Shown in pieces: positions 8,818 through 17,097 of a stretch of 55,468 nucleotides of DNA. Under the pieces are notes generated by a model, which worked only from the letters and a program-made list of their open reading frames with translations, ran no database searches and was not told where the DNA came from. Source of the stretch: Burkholderia sp. Ax-1719 (GTDB taxonomy: Bacteria; Pseudomonadota; Gammaproteobacteria; Burkholderiales; Burkholderiaceae); assembly GCF_011753055.1 (NCBI RefSeq), contig NZ_VWWJ01000039.1, forward strand, positions 1 to 55,468. Direction: 5' to 3'. Every line of letters begins with the position of its first letter. The first letter of the stretch is position 1. Made by a program: the position numbers and the translations under genes.

Positions 8818-9187
8818 GATGCCCTCGCTTGATTCGGTGATTGAGCCGGAAAGACGCGTTGAAATGCAGGGAACTGCATGTTGAAGCGACTGAAACGACG
8901 ACTGTGCAACCGTGGGGGCGAGGCAAGGGAGTTCTGACGGGCGTCGAGCGCGGCCCGTATCCGCTTCAAATCCGCATCGCTTGTGCATTTATAGGCGAAG
9001 CGGCGATCGCGTGCATCCTGCGTGCCCAGGCGGTTCGGGGTTGACCCCAGGCAATGCGCGCGCCGTATGCGCGTCTCCGTTCTTCAGTTGATGCGCACCG
9101 GATACGCGTTCGGCGTTATCGTTGCGGGTTGTCTTGCGCGCCGGCTTAAAACGTTTTCAGCGATCAGTACACCTACAAGGAGGCTTC
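8818..9187. other. 370-base divergent intergenic region
   Basis: Spacer between the MscS gene (leftward) and the ParB-like gene (rightward). It should hold promoters for both. I see no strong hexamer pair, RNA gene or convincing coding frame in it. Confidence 0.4.
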
Positions 9188-9919
9188 ATGAACCTGTCGA
9201 ATTCCGATCTGCATCTCATCACCGTCGATCTCGAAGCGCTGCGGCCCACGCAGCTCACGGTCGGCTACCGTGAGGTAGAGCTCAAGCGCACGCACTGGAA
9301 GTCGCTCGACAAGAAAGGCCGCGCGGCGGCTATTGAGAATCACTGGTTTCCGGCCGTGCTCGGTCCCAAGGGCCGCTACTACGTGGTCGATCATCACCAT
9401 CTGGGTCTCGCGTGGCTGCACGAAGGCGTGCCCAGCGTGCGCGTGACCGTCATCAAGGACCTCTCCTGGCTCGACCAGACGATCTTCTGGCGCATGATGG
9501 AGCACAACCAGTGGGTGCATCCCTTCGATGCCTCGGGCGAGCGCTGCGACTACGACGCGTTGCCTAAACAGCTTTCCGGTCTCTCGGACGATCCGTATCG
9601 CAGCCTCGCGGGCGAGTTGCGCGTGGCGGGCGGTTACGCCAAGGACACCACGCCTTTCAGCGAATTCCTCTGGGCCGACTACCTGCGCCAGAAGGTGAGC
9701 GCGGCGCGCGTGTCGAAGGACTTCGACAAGGCGCTGTCCGATGCACTCGCTCACGCACACGACGCCGATGCGCGCTATTTGCCGGGCTGGTCGGGCGTGG
9801 TGCCGGCAGCCGCCGCGGCCAATGGCTCGGGCGGGGCGGTGGCGCAAGCCGCGGCAGCCAGCGATGCAGGCGACGCCGCCGCCAAGGCCAAGGGCAAGGC
9901 AAAGAAAAAGCCCGCGTGA
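9188..9919 (+). CDS. ParB-like nuclease-domain protein with basic tail
   Basis: 243-aa protein that resembles the stand-alone ParB-like (ParBc_2 type) family rather than chromosome-partitioning ParB. Seen: an N-terminal region with VDHHHLGLAWLHEG and RVTVIKDLSWLDQTIFW, and no helix-turn-helix. The last 35 residues are Ala-rich and end in alternating Ala/Lys (AAKAKGKAKKKPA), like a histone-H1-type DNA-binding tail. The ATG at 9188 has a near-perfect AAGGAGG site. No partner gene is adjacent, and the role is unknown. Confidence 0.8.
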   Translation: MNLSNSDLHLITVDLEALRPTQLTVGYREVELKRTHWKSLDKKGRAAAIENHWFPAVLGPKGRYYVVDHHHLGLAWLHEGVPSVRVTVIKDLSWLDQTIFWRMMEHNQWVHPFDASGERCDYDALPKQLSGLSDDPYRSLAGELRVAGGYAKDTTPFSEFLWADYLRQKVSAARVSKDFDKALSDALAHAHDADARYLPGWSGVVPAAAAANGSGGAVAQAAAASDAGDAAAKAKGKAKKKPA

Positions 9920-9929
9920 GTTCGCAAGC

Positions 9930-10379
9930 TCACATCGGCAGTGTGGATTTGCTGTACGGCGACGTTTCGATCACGAGCGCGCCGTCTTTGCTGCGTTCGT
10001 TTGCATGGCGCTCGCGCGCGTTGCGTCGCGCGGCGCGGCGGGCGAGCGCCAGCGCGACGGCCGCCGCGAGCGCATAGGCGACGGTGCGCGCAAAGAACGC
10101 ACTGACCGGGTGGTAGATCGCCCAGGGACCGCCCGCATCGGCGAATACGAGGAACGTGAGCGCCGCGTCGAACGCGCACAGTATCGCCATCATGCCGATG
10201 AAGAGACGTGTGGCGTGCGGCGTGAGATCCGGGCGCATCGCGCGGATGAACCAGCAGGCCATCCGCACGACGGCGAGCAGGACGAGATTCGAGAGCAGGC
10301 AGCAGACGAAGTTGTGCATAAGAAGGGCCAATGGCCGGCGAGAGGCCGGAAGCGGCGCGATCATGGCACGCCTCGGCAT
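9930..10379 (-). CDS. Small membrane protein of unknown function
   Basis: 149 aa (or about 129 if it starts at the ATG at 10319, which is more hydrophobic). Seen: three hydrophobic segments (near residues 21-45, 60-82 and 98-118) and a basic Arg/Ala-rich segment followed by a polar tail. I do not recognise the family. Neither start has a good ribosome site. It converges on the ParB-like gene with 10 bases between them. Codon use fits a real gene, but it could be shorter than given. Confidence 0.55.
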   Translation of the reverse strand: MPRRAMIAPLPASRRPLALLMHNFVCCLLSNLVLLAVVRMACWFIRAMRPDLTPHATRLFIGMMAILCAFDAALTFLVFADAGGPWAIYHPVSAFFARTVAYALAAAVALALARRAARRNARERHANERSKDGALVIETSPYSKSTLPM

Positions 10380-10563
10380 CTCGAAAAATCGCCTTCGCGT
10401 GCGTGTGGTGTACGTTCAAGCGCGCGCGGCCACGCGCTCCCGCAGCAACGCTTTACGCGGCGCGGCTGCGGCGGCTTTGTCAACTTTGGTCAGGCGTGGG
10501 AGCGACGGTTGCATCGCTGCAACGCAATCGGGCGCAGGAGGCGCGGGGAATGTGCCGGAGCGC

Positions 10564-11481
10564 TTACCGAGCGTCGGGTAGCGGCGCGTCGGGCGGCGTG
10601 CCGCTTTTCAGGAAATGGCAGAGCCACTGACAGGCAGGACCGGTGGCGGCGTCAGTACGGTGGATCAGCGAGACGTTGTAGTTCACCGAACCGCGATCGG
10701 CGAGGACGATGCGTACGAGCCGGCCCGCTTCGAGATCGGCTTCGACCAGATGACGCGGCATCGATCCCCAGCCCAGCCCCGCGAGCAGCAACCGGTGTTT
10801 GGCGCCCAGATCGCCAAGCTTCCACGCGCGATTGCTATACACGCCGAAGGTCTGTCCGACGGTGAGGCGGCTGCGGTCGGTCAGCACGAGCTGGGTGTGC
10901 TCGCGCGCGTCCGAGATGCGCACCGGCTGCGGCGCTTGCGCAAGCGGATGGCAGGGCGCGGCCACCAGCACGAGTTCGACCGTGCCGATCGACTGCGCCT
11001 CGATCACATGCGGCCAGTTCTGGTTCGGCCCGCTGATACCGATCGCGCAATCGCCGTCCAGCACCAGTTTGATCACGCCGCCCAGCGCCTCCATGGTGAG
11101 ATTGAGCGCGACGGTGGGAAACGCCCGCGCGAAGGCCTGCAAGGCTTCCACCAGCCGTTGCGACGGAAACATCACGTCGACGGCCACGGAGACTTCGCCT
11201 TCCAGGCCGCGCTGCAGGCCCGCCGCCTTGGCGTTAAGCTGGCCCATCAGCAGGTCCAGACGGCGCGCATCGGCGAGAATCGCCCGGCCCGCGGCGGTGA
11301 GTTCGGGCTTGCGCTTGCCGCGCTCGAACAGCGCCACGCCCAGCAGCGACTCCAGATTGGCGATGGTGTAGCTCACCACCGACTGCGCGCGGTCGAGCTG
11401 ACGCGCCGCCGCCGAGAAACTGCCGGTTTCGGCCACGGCGATCAAGGCGCGCAGTTGTTCGAGGCTGGGCGAGCGATCCAT
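10564..11481 (-). CDS. LysR-family transcriptional regulator
   Basis: 305 aa. Seen: an N-terminal winged helix-turn-helix (LEQLRALIAVAETGSFSAAA, residues 8-67) and the two-lobed effector domain, with SVAVDVMFPSQ opening the first lobe. It is divergent from the cytochrome b561-YceI-YceI genes with 100 bases between, the usual geometry for a LysR protein controlling its neighbour. A palindrome at 11499-11519 is the likely binding site. The inducer is unknown. Confidence 0.93.
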   Translation of the reverse strand: MDRSPSLEQLRALIAVAETGSFSAAARQLDRAQSVVSYTIANLESLLGVALFERGKRKPELTAAGRAILADARRLDLLMGQLNAKAAGLQRGLEGEVSVAVDVMFPSQRLVEALQAFARAFPTVALNLTMEALGGVIKLVLDGDCAIGISGPNQNWPHVIEAQSIGTVELVLVAAPCHPLAQAPQPVRISDAREHTQLVLTDRSRLTVGQTFGVYSNRAWKLGDLGAKHRLLLAGLGWGSMPRHLVEADLEAGRLVRIVLADRGSVNYNVSLIHRTDAATGPACQWLCHFLKSGTPPDAPLPDAR

Positions 11482-11498
11482 GGTCGACCTATCGAAAA

Positions 11499-11519
11499 AA
11501 TGGATGATAACGATCCATT
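11499..11519. promoter_or_regulatory. Palindromic operator in LysR/b561 intergenic region
   Basis: AATGGAT (11499-11505) and ATCCATT (11513-11519) form a perfect 7-bp inverted repeat with a 7-base centre. It lies between the two divergent starts, as expected for a LysR binding site. Confidence 0.5.
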
Positions 11520-11581
11520 CTAGACGATTGTTTGAATAGCTAGCGCCGGGTTAAAGTGCGCGTTCCTTATCGAAGGTGCTC

Positions 11582-12151
11582 ATGCCGATGAACCGTTCCG
11601 TCAAGCCCACTGGCCGCTACAGCGGCGTCGCGATGCTGCTGCACTGGTCGATCGCCGCGCTGATCGTCTGGGGCTTCGCGCTCGGCTGGGTTATGACCGA
11701 TATCCCCGGTTTCACGCCCACCAAACTGCGTTATTTCTCGTGGCACAAGTGGATCGGCGTGACCGTACTCGCGCTGGTGCTGGTGCGCATTCTCTGGCGT
11801 GCGACCCACGCCGCGCCGGCGCTGCCGCGCTCGATGCACGGCTGGGAGAAGGGCGCTGCGCATCTGGGCCACCTGGCGCTTTACCTGCTGATGGTCGCGA
11901 TTCCCGTGAGCGGCTATTTGTATAGCTCGGCGGCGGGCATTCAGGTGGTGTATCTCGGCATCTGGCCGCTGCCCACGCTGATCGGCCCCGACACCGCGCT
12001 CAAGGGCGTGCTGCGCACCGTGCACGTGACGCTCGACTACGCGCTGCTCGCCGTGGTGGTGGTGCACGTGCTCGCGGTCGTGAAGCATCAGCTGCTCGAC
12101 CGTCAGAATGTCCTCGCGCGCATGCTGCCGTTTGGCACGCCGCGCGACTGA
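11582..12151 (+). CDS. Cytochrome b561 family protein
   Basis: 189-aa four-helix diheme membrane cytochrome of the bacterial b561 (CybB/YceJ) type, which passes electrons between quinones and periplasmic partners; E. coli CybB is a superoxide oxidase. Seen: LLHW with H21, WHKWIG with H55, and histidines in TVHVTLDY and VVHVLAVVKH near the C-terminus, the expected heme ligands. The ATG at 11582 follows GAAGG; a GTG six bases earlier is also open. Two YceI genes follow on the same strand, the same pairing as yceJ-yceI in E. coli. Confidence 0.92.
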   Translation: MPMNRSVKPTGRYSGVAMLLHWSIAALIVWGFALGWVMTDIPGFTPTKLRYFSWHKWIGVTVLALVLVRILWRATHAAPALPRSMHGWEKGAAHLGHLALYLLMVAIPVSGYLYSSAAGIQVVYLGIWPLPTLIGPDTALKGVLRTVHVTLDYALLAVVVVHVLAVVKHQLLDRQNVLARMLPFGTPRD

Positions 12152-12204
12152 ACCTGATTTCTCTCCAACGCTCATAACGAACGCCTCGCGCGAACCGAAC
12201 GAAC

Positions 12205-12789
12205 ATGATCCAACGTCTCGCCTCCAAAGTCTCCGTCGTCGCGCTTGGCGCGGCGCTCGCCGCCGGCGCGGCCTTCACCGCTTCGTTCGCACTGAACGCG
12301 GACGCCGCCGACAACGCGAAGAGCACGGTCTCCGCCGTGTTCAAGCAGATGAACGTGCCGGTCGAAGGCAAGTTCAACAAGTTCAGCGCCGACGTGCATT
12401 TCGATCCGACCAACGCCGCCGCATCGAGCGCGAAGCTCGACGTGGATGTCGCCAGCTTCGATCTCGGCTCGCCGGACTACAACAAGGAAGTCGCGGGCGA
12501 CGAGTGGTTCGACGCCGGCAAATTTCCGCACGCGACCTTCGTCTCCACGCAGATCAAGCCGGGCGCGAACGGCGCATACAGCGTCGCGGGCAAGCTCACG
12601 ATCAAGGGCAAGACGACCGACGTGGTCGTGCCCGTGACGTACCACAAGGATGGCGCGAACCAGGTGTTCGACGGCGCGCTGCCCATCAAGCGTCTCGCGT
12701 ACAACATCGGCACGGGCGAGTGGAAAGACACCTCGGTGGTCGCCGACGACGTGCAGATCAAGTTTCACATCGTGGCCGCCGCGCACTAA
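12205..12789 (+). CDS. YceI family periplasmic lipid-binding protein (first copy)
   Basis: 194 aa with a signal peptide of about 35 residues (basic start, hydrophobic ALAAGAAF core, Ala-rich end). The mature part is a YceI beta barrel that in relatives binds polyisoprenoids or quinones: DVHFDPTNAAAS, SPDYNKEVAGDEWFDAGKFP and GKLTIKGKTTDVVVPVTY are seen. It lacks the usual YxLDPxHT start of the mature domain that the second copy has, so the two are diverged paralogues, not a recent duplication. 53 bases separate it from the cytochrome gene. Confidence 0.92.
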   Translation: MIQRLASKVSVVALGAALAAGAAFTASFALNADAADNAKSTVSAVFKQMNVPVEGKFNKFSADVHFDPTNAAASSAKLDVDVASFDLGSPDYNKEVAGDEWFDAGKFPHATFVSTQIKPGANGAYSVAGKLTIKGKTTDVVVPVTYHKDGANQVFDGALPIKRLAYNIGTGEWKDTSVVADDVQIKFHIVAAAH

Positions 12790-12870
12790 CGCGCTGGCCG
12801 TTTTATCGATTCAAGCCGATTCACTCCGATTCACCCGACTTTCGTCATCCGTAACAGGACCCACGCTTCC

Positions 12871-13452
12871 ATGAAGACCACGATTTTCGCCGCGGCCGCA
12901 CTGGCTGCCGCCATCGCTACGCCTGCATTCGCTGCTGCAACGACCTACAACCTCGACCCGACGCACACGTACCCGAGCTTCGAAACCGATCACTTCGGCG
13001 GCGTCTCGGTGTGGCGCGGCAAGTTCACGAAGAGCTCGGGCACCGTCGTGCTCGACACCGCAGCGAAGACCGGCACGGTCGACGTGACCATCGACGCATC
13101 GTCGATCGACACGGGCAACAAGGCGCTCGACAAGCACGTCAGCTCGGCTGAAATGCTCGACGCAGCCAAGTACCCGACGGCCGTCTACAAGGGCACCTCG
13201 ATCAAGTTCGACGGCGACAAGCCCGTTGAAGTGATCGGCACGTTCACGCTGCACGGCGTCACGAAGCCGCTGAACCTGAAGATCGATTCGTTCAAGTGCT
13301 TCCAGAACCCGATGCTCAAGCGCGAAGTGTGCGGCGCCGACGCGACCGCCCAGTTCGACCGTTCGGACTTCGGCGTGAACTACGGCCAGGCCTACGGCTT
13401 CAAGATGCTGACGACGCTGCAGATCCAGGTCGAAGGCGTGAAGGCTGACTGA
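12871..13452 (+). CDS. YceI family periplasmic protein (second copy)
   Basis: 193 aa. Seen: a 22-residue signal peptide ending AFAAA, then the canonical YceI opening TYNLDPTHTYPSFETDHFGG and TFTLHGVTKPLNLKI. It probably binds an isoprenoid or quinone in the periplasm. Two cysteines near the C-terminus (FKCFQNP and EVCGAD) may form a disulfide. It is the third gene of the b561-YceI-YceI run and is followed at once by a strong terminator. Confidence 0.94.
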   Translation: MKTTIFAAAALAAAIATPAFAAATTYNLDPTHTYPSFETDHFGGVSVWRGKFTKSSGTVVLDTAAKTGTVDVTIDASSIDTGNKALDKHVSSAEMLDAAKYPTAVYKGTSIKFDGDKPVEVIGTFTLHGVTKPLNLKIDSFKCFQNPMLKREVCGADATAQFDRSDFGVNYGQAYGFKMLTTLQIQVEGVKAD

Positions 13453-13471
13453 GCGTAGTCTCAGTTGCCGT

Positions 13472-13506
13472 AAAAAAGCCCGTGCGTGAGAGCGCACGGG
13501 CTTTTT
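13472..13506. terminator. Terminator after second yceI
   Basis: GCCCGTGCG / CGCACGGGC stem with a 6-base loop, flanked by an A-run and a T-run; it can act in both directions. Confidence 0.9.
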
Positions 13507-13530
13507 GTTTTTTGGCGCGCGCCTGATGGT

Positions 13531-13989
13531 TCAGTGAATCGGCGAACTCGATGAACTTGCGTGCACCGTGCGCGGCGCGAGCGCGACATCGACCACGTGC
13601 GAATGCCAGATGCCACACGTCGCTTTCACGGGCACCCACGCGTATTTGCCGCGCACTTTCGCGAAGGCGCGCAGATGGATCAGCGTGTCGATGGGGGAAG
13701 CCTGCGGCGCGGGGCTCGACGCCGCCGAAACCTGCGCAATCGCGCTGGCGGGCACGGGGCTTTCGACCTTGGCGGTGAGCGCGCGGCGATCGGGCACGAG
13801 CAGCGAATCGTAGCGCTGCGCCTGACGCACCCATTCGTCGAGCGCGGCGACACAGTTCACGACGGCGTCGGGCACGCGGATACGGCGCAGGTATTCGTAG
13901 TCTTCGGGAGGAGCTTGAACCTGCGCCTGAACGCGCAGACTGACCCAGAGCAGCGCGACAAGAGCGCAGGCGAGAGTCGGGAACTTCAT
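13531..13989 (-). CDS. Secreted protein of unknown function
   Basis: 152 aa. A clear signal peptide (MKFPTLACALVALLWVSLRVQAQ) starts at the ATG at 13989. The mature part has two cysteines (VVNCVAALDEW and KATCGIWHSH) that could form a disulfide, and a conserved-looking RAFAKVRGKYAWVPVKATCG segment. I do not recognise the family with certainty. The frame stays open to 14193 but that extension runs through the tRNA-Lys gene and is not coding. It lies downstream of, and on the same strand as, the tRNA. Confidence 0.75.
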   Translation of the reverse strand: MKFPTLACALVALLWVSLRVQAQVQAPPEDYEYLRRIRVPDAVVNCVAALDEWVRQAQRYDSLLVPDRRALTAKVESPVPASAIAQVSAASSPAPQASPIDTLIHLRAFAKVRGKYAWVPVKATCGIWHSHVVDVALAPRTVHASSSSSPIH

Positions 13990-14115
13990 GTTGACGTGGC
14001 CTGTGCAGCGGAGTGGAGAACAGCGGGGAGGGCGTGAGTATACACGCTGAGCACGCTGAGCCTCGGGCCGGCTCGCACGGGCCGCAGATGGATGCGCGCG
14101 CATCGATCCGGAAAA

Positions 14116-14145
14116 ACAAAAAGCCCGGTCGCAATGACCGGGCTT
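14116..14145 (-). terminator. Terminator after tRNA-Lys
   Basis: On the minus strand AAGCCCGGTC-ATTGC-GACCGGGCTT is followed by TTTGTTTTT (arms 14136-14145 and 14121-14130). Confidence 0.85.
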
Positions 14146-14159
14146 CCTGATTTTATCTT

Positions 14160-14235
14160 TGGTAGGCCGTACGGGATTCGAACCTGTGACCAACGGATTA
14201 AAAGTCCGCTGCTCTACCAGCTGAGCTAACGACCC
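14160..14235 (-). tRNA. tRNA-Lys (anticodon TTT)
   Basis: 76 nt including an encoded CCA. The minus strand reads GGGTCGT for the 5' acceptor arm, a D arm with AGCTCAGCTGGTAGAGC, an anticodon stem and loop GGACTTTTAATCC with TTT, GGTTCGAATCC for the T arm, and ACGGCCT plus discriminator A and CCA. The acceptor stem pairs throughout with two G-U wobbles. It lies directly downstream of cpoB. Confidence 0.98.
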
Positions 14236-14300
14236 AAAAGAGAAGCGGGATTATAGCGAGATACCCGGGGGGTGTCAACAACCCGGGCACGTCAAAATGA

Positions 14301-14346
14301 GAAAAGGCCCGAAACACGTCAAACCTGCCGACGTCTTCCGGGCCTT
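14301..14346 (-). terminator. Terminator after cpoB
   Basis: AAGGCCCG and CGGGCCTT arms plus an inner GACGTC/GACGTG pairing; a TTCTCATTTT stretch follows on the minus strand. It ends the tol-pal operon before the tRNA gene. Confidence 0.75.
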
Positions 14347-14380
14347 CGAAGCACACACTGGCGATAGCGCCAGCCGCACC

Positions 14381-15130
14381 TTACTTCAGCTGCGAGAGCT
14401 TGCTTTGCGCGGCCTGCGCCACATCCGAGCTGCCGTACTGCGAAACGATCTGCTCAAGCGTGCGTTTGGCCGCAGCCTTTTGCCCCTGCTCGATCTGATT
14501 GTTCGCAATCGCCATGAGCGCTTCAGGCGCACGCGGATGCTGCGGATACTTGCTGACCACGTTCTGCCAGGTCGCAGTCGATCCCTTGTAGTCCTTCAGT
14601 GCGTAGAGCGCATTGCCGAGCCAGTACTGCGCGGTCGGCTGATACGGGCTCTGCGGATACTTCGAGATGAAGCTGCGGAACGACGCGGCGGCCTGCTTGA
14701 AGTCGCCATTGCGAAACTGCGTGGAGGCGGAGTTGAACGCATCCATCTCACCCGGCTGAACCGTGCCTTGCACGCCGTCCACGGTTTCCTGTTGCGGCTC
14801 GAACTTCTTGAGACGCGTATCCAGATCCGTGTAGTAGTCCTTCTGCTGCTTCGCAAGCGTCGTCAGCTCATTGCCGAGATCCTCGTTCTGTCCACGCAGC
14901 GTCGCGACCTGCTGGTTGAGCTGGTCGATACGGTTGGACTGGTCGAGGATCGTGCGTTGCGCGGCCGACAACTGGCTATTCAGATTGTCCGTCTTCGCAC
15001 GCAGGTCGAGAATCGCCTGGCGCGCCTGATCGTCATCGAAGAGACCCGCGTGGGCCGGCAGCGCCGAGAAGGCGACGCCAGCCACGCAGGCGGCTGCGGC
15101 AAACCGCAGCGGGGAGAAACGGTGCGACAT
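14381..15130 (-). CDS. cpoB: Cell division coordinator CpoB (YbgF)
   Basis: Periplasmic TolA-binding protein that links peptidoglycan synthesis at the septum to outer-membrane constriction. 249 aa. Seen: a signal peptide ending ALPAHA, a coiled coil (about residues 40-95) for trimerisation, and tetratricopeptide repeats in the C-terminal half (AFNSASTQFRNGDFKQAAAS, PTAQYWLGNALYALKDYKGS). It is the last gene of the tol-pal operon, 22 bases after pal. The ATG at 15130 has AAGGGG just upstream; an ATG four codons earlier is possible. Confidence 0.94.
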   Translation of the reverse strand: MSHRFSPLRFAAAACVAGVAFSALPAHAGLFDDDQARQAILDLRAKTDNLNSQLSAAQRTILDQSNRIDQLNQQVATLRGQNEDLGNELTTLAKQQKDYYTDLDTRLKKFEPQQETVDGVQGTVQPGEMDAFNSASTQFRNGDFKQAAASFRSFISKYPQSPYQPTAQYWLGNALYALKDYKGSTATWQNVVSKYPQHPRAPEALMAIANNQIEQGQKAAAKRTLEQIVSQYGSSDVAQAAQSKLSQLK

Positions 15131-15152
15131 ACGCCCCTTCATCCAATGCTAA

Positions 15153-15662
15153 TTACTGTTGGTACACGAGGTCAGCACGGCGGTTCTGCGCCCACGATGC
15201 TTCGTCGTGGCCGGTTGCCAGCGGCTTTTCCTTGCCGAGGCTGACGGCTTCCATCTGCGAATCCGGCACGCCCATCAGCGACAGCGCCTTGCGGACGGCT
15301 TCAGCACGCTTCTGGCCCAGTGCCAGGTTGTACTCGCTCGTGCCGCGCTCGTCGGTGTTGCCCTGGATCAGGACGTGACGTTCCGGGTGCGTCTTCAGGT
15401 ACTGTGCGTGTGCCTGGATCACGCTCTGGTAGTCATCCTTGACTGCGTAGCTGTCGAAGTCGAAGTACACGCTGCGCTTGGCGAGCGGGCTGTTCGGGTC
15501 GTTCAGCGGATCGACGTTGACCTGTGCGACTGCGTTCGGGTTCGGTTGCGTGCTCATGTTGCCGGCGTTCGCGTTTTCGTCGGCCTTCGGAGCCGACTTA
15601 CACGCTGCCAGCGCACCGATCATCAAAACGGCCAGGGCCAGGCGGACTTTGTTCGACATCAT
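15153..15662 (-). CDS. pal: Peptidoglycan-associated lipoprotein Pal
   Basis: Outer-membrane lipoprotein that binds peptidoglycan and TolB. 169 aa. Seen: a lipobox LAAC with the acylated cysteine at residue 21, then an OmpA-like domain with YFDFDSYAV and NTDERGTSEYNLALGQKRAEAV, which carries the diaminopimelate-binding Asp and Arg. An AGGAGAG site precedes the ATG at 15662. It lies 18 bases downstream of tolB. Confidence 0.98.
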   Translation of the reverse strand: MMSNKVRLALAVLMIGALAACKSAPKADENANAGNMSTQPNPNAVAQVNVDPLNDPNSPLAKRSVYFDFDSYAVKDDYQSVIQAHAQYLKTHPERHVLIQGNTDERGTSEYNLALGQKRAEAVRKALSLMGVPDSQMEAVSLGKEKPLATGHDEASWAQNRRADLVYQQ

Positions 15663-15680
15663 TGTTGCTCTCCTGAAGTG

Positions 15681-16973
15681 TTATTGCATAAAAGGACCCC
15701 AGGACGGCTCGCGTACGCTGCCGCCCTGAACGGACAGGATTTGCCGCGTACGACCGTCGGTCGAAACAGCAGCCAGCACGCCACGGCCGTTCACCTGTGT
15801 GGCGTAAAGAATGTACTGACCGTTCGCCGCGAAGCTGGGCGATTCGTCATGTGTCGTGTCGGTCAGGGCGGTCGCTACGCCGGACTGCAGATCCTGAATG
15901 TACAGCTTAAATCCGCCCCCCGTGCGCGAGATGTACGCCAGCTGTTTGCCGTCCGGGCTGACCCGCGGGCTCGTGTTATAGCTGCCGGTAAACGTCACGC
16001 GCTGCGCCGATCCAGCGCTTTCGCCCTGGGCTGACATCTTGTAAATCTGCGGCTGGCCACCGCGATCGCTCGTGAAGTAAATCGAGCGTCCGTCAGGAGA
16101 GTAGGTGGGTTCCGTATCGATCGTCGTGCCTTGCGTCAGGCGGCGCAGACCGGAGCCGTCAGCATTGACGGCGAAGATCTGCGTATTGCCCGTGCGCGAG
16201 AGGGCGACGGCAAGCGTGCGCCCATCCGGCGACCACGCAGGCGCCGAGTTGTTGCCCTTCTGATCTGAAATGATGACGCGCCGCCCCGTGGGCAGGTCAT
16301 GCACGTAGACGATGGGCTTTTTCTTTTCGAAAGAAACGTAGGCGACCTTGGTGCCGTCAGGCGACCAGGCCGGCGAGATGATCGGCTCGGGGCTCGACAG
16401 CGCGATGTGCGCGTCCTGACCATCGGAGTCCGAAATCTGCAGCTGATAGCGGCCGCCCGTCTTGATGACGTACGACAGACGCGTGGCGAAGACGCCGCGA
16501 TCGCCCATCAGCTTGGCGTAGATGTAGTCCGCAACCTTGTGCGCGCTCATGCGCAGGCCGGCCGGCGGGCTTTGCAGCACGAGACCGCCGAGGCTTTCGC
16601 CCTTCACGGTGTCGTACAGCTTGAAGCGCACTTCGTACTGGCCGTTCGGCAGCTTGTTCACGCTGCCCGCAACGAACGCATTGGCGCCCTTGGCCTTCCA
16701 GCCGCCGAGGTCGACCGAATCGTTTTCCGAGACGGGCGTGCTGCCCGCGTCCACGTTCGTGAACTTGCCGCTGCGCGCGAGGTCGGAGCGCACGATGGCG
16801 GCGACCTGCTGCGGCGAGTTGGCCTCGCCGGCGAACGTCGCCGTGGCGATCGGGAATTGGGTGGAGCCCACGCCGGTGACGAGGACGTTGAGTTGTGCGT
16901 GCGCGGCGCCGCCGACTGCGATCAGGCAGGACGCGACGAGGGTACGCAGGCCAAGCTTCGTCATCAAACTCAT
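15681..16973 (-). CDS. tolB: Tol-Pal system beta-propeller protein TolB
   Basis: Periplasmic component that relays between TolA and Pal. 430 aa, the usual length. Seen: a signal peptide (ASCLIAVGGAAHAQ), an N-terminal alpha/beta domain (LVTGVGSTQFPIATATF), and repeated propeller blades with SPDG motifs (SPAWSPDGTKVAY, APAWSPDGRTLAVAL, EPTYSPDGRSIYF, SPRVSPDGKQLAY). The ATG at 16973 is used; a second one three codons later is nearly as good. The frame stays open far upstream without coding character. Confidence 0.97.
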   Translation of the reverse strand: MSLMTKLGLRTLVASCLIAVGGAAHAQLNVLVTGVGSTQFPIATATFAGEANSPQQVAAIVRSDLARSGKFTNVDAGSTPVSENDSVDLGGWKAKGANAFVAGSVNKLPNGQYEVRFKLYDTVKGESLGGLVLQSPPAGLRMSAHKVADYIYAKLMGDRGVFATRLSYVIKTGGRYQLQISDSDGQDAHIALSSPEPIISPAWSPDGTKVAYVSFEKKKPIVYVHDLPTGRRVIISDQKGNNSAPAWSPDGRTLAVALSRTGNTQIFAVNADGSGLRRLTQGTTIDTEPTYSPDGRSIYFTSDRGGQPQIYKMSAQGESAGSAQRVTFTGSYNTSPRVSPDGKQLAYISRTGGGFKLYIQDLQSGVATALTDTTHDESPSFAANGQYILYATQVNGRGVLAAVSTDGRTRQILSVQGGSVREPSWGPFMQ

Positions 16974-17097
16974 GCTGTGCTGTTTCCTGAAAAAGCGATA
17001 TTTGTCACATCGCGGAACAGCAGACAGACCCGAAATGCATCGAATCGTTCCTTGTCTGCTGCCGCGCGCCAGCTTATCTGTGCTCTGACTTGCGCCG

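Noticed and set aside
9188..9919. Chromosome partitioning ParB
   Set aside because: There is no helix-turn-helix, no CTP-binding GERR-type motif and no neighbouring parA.
13990..14193. N-terminal extension of the secreted protein
   Set aside because: It would translate the tRNA-Lys gene. The signal peptide begins at 13989.
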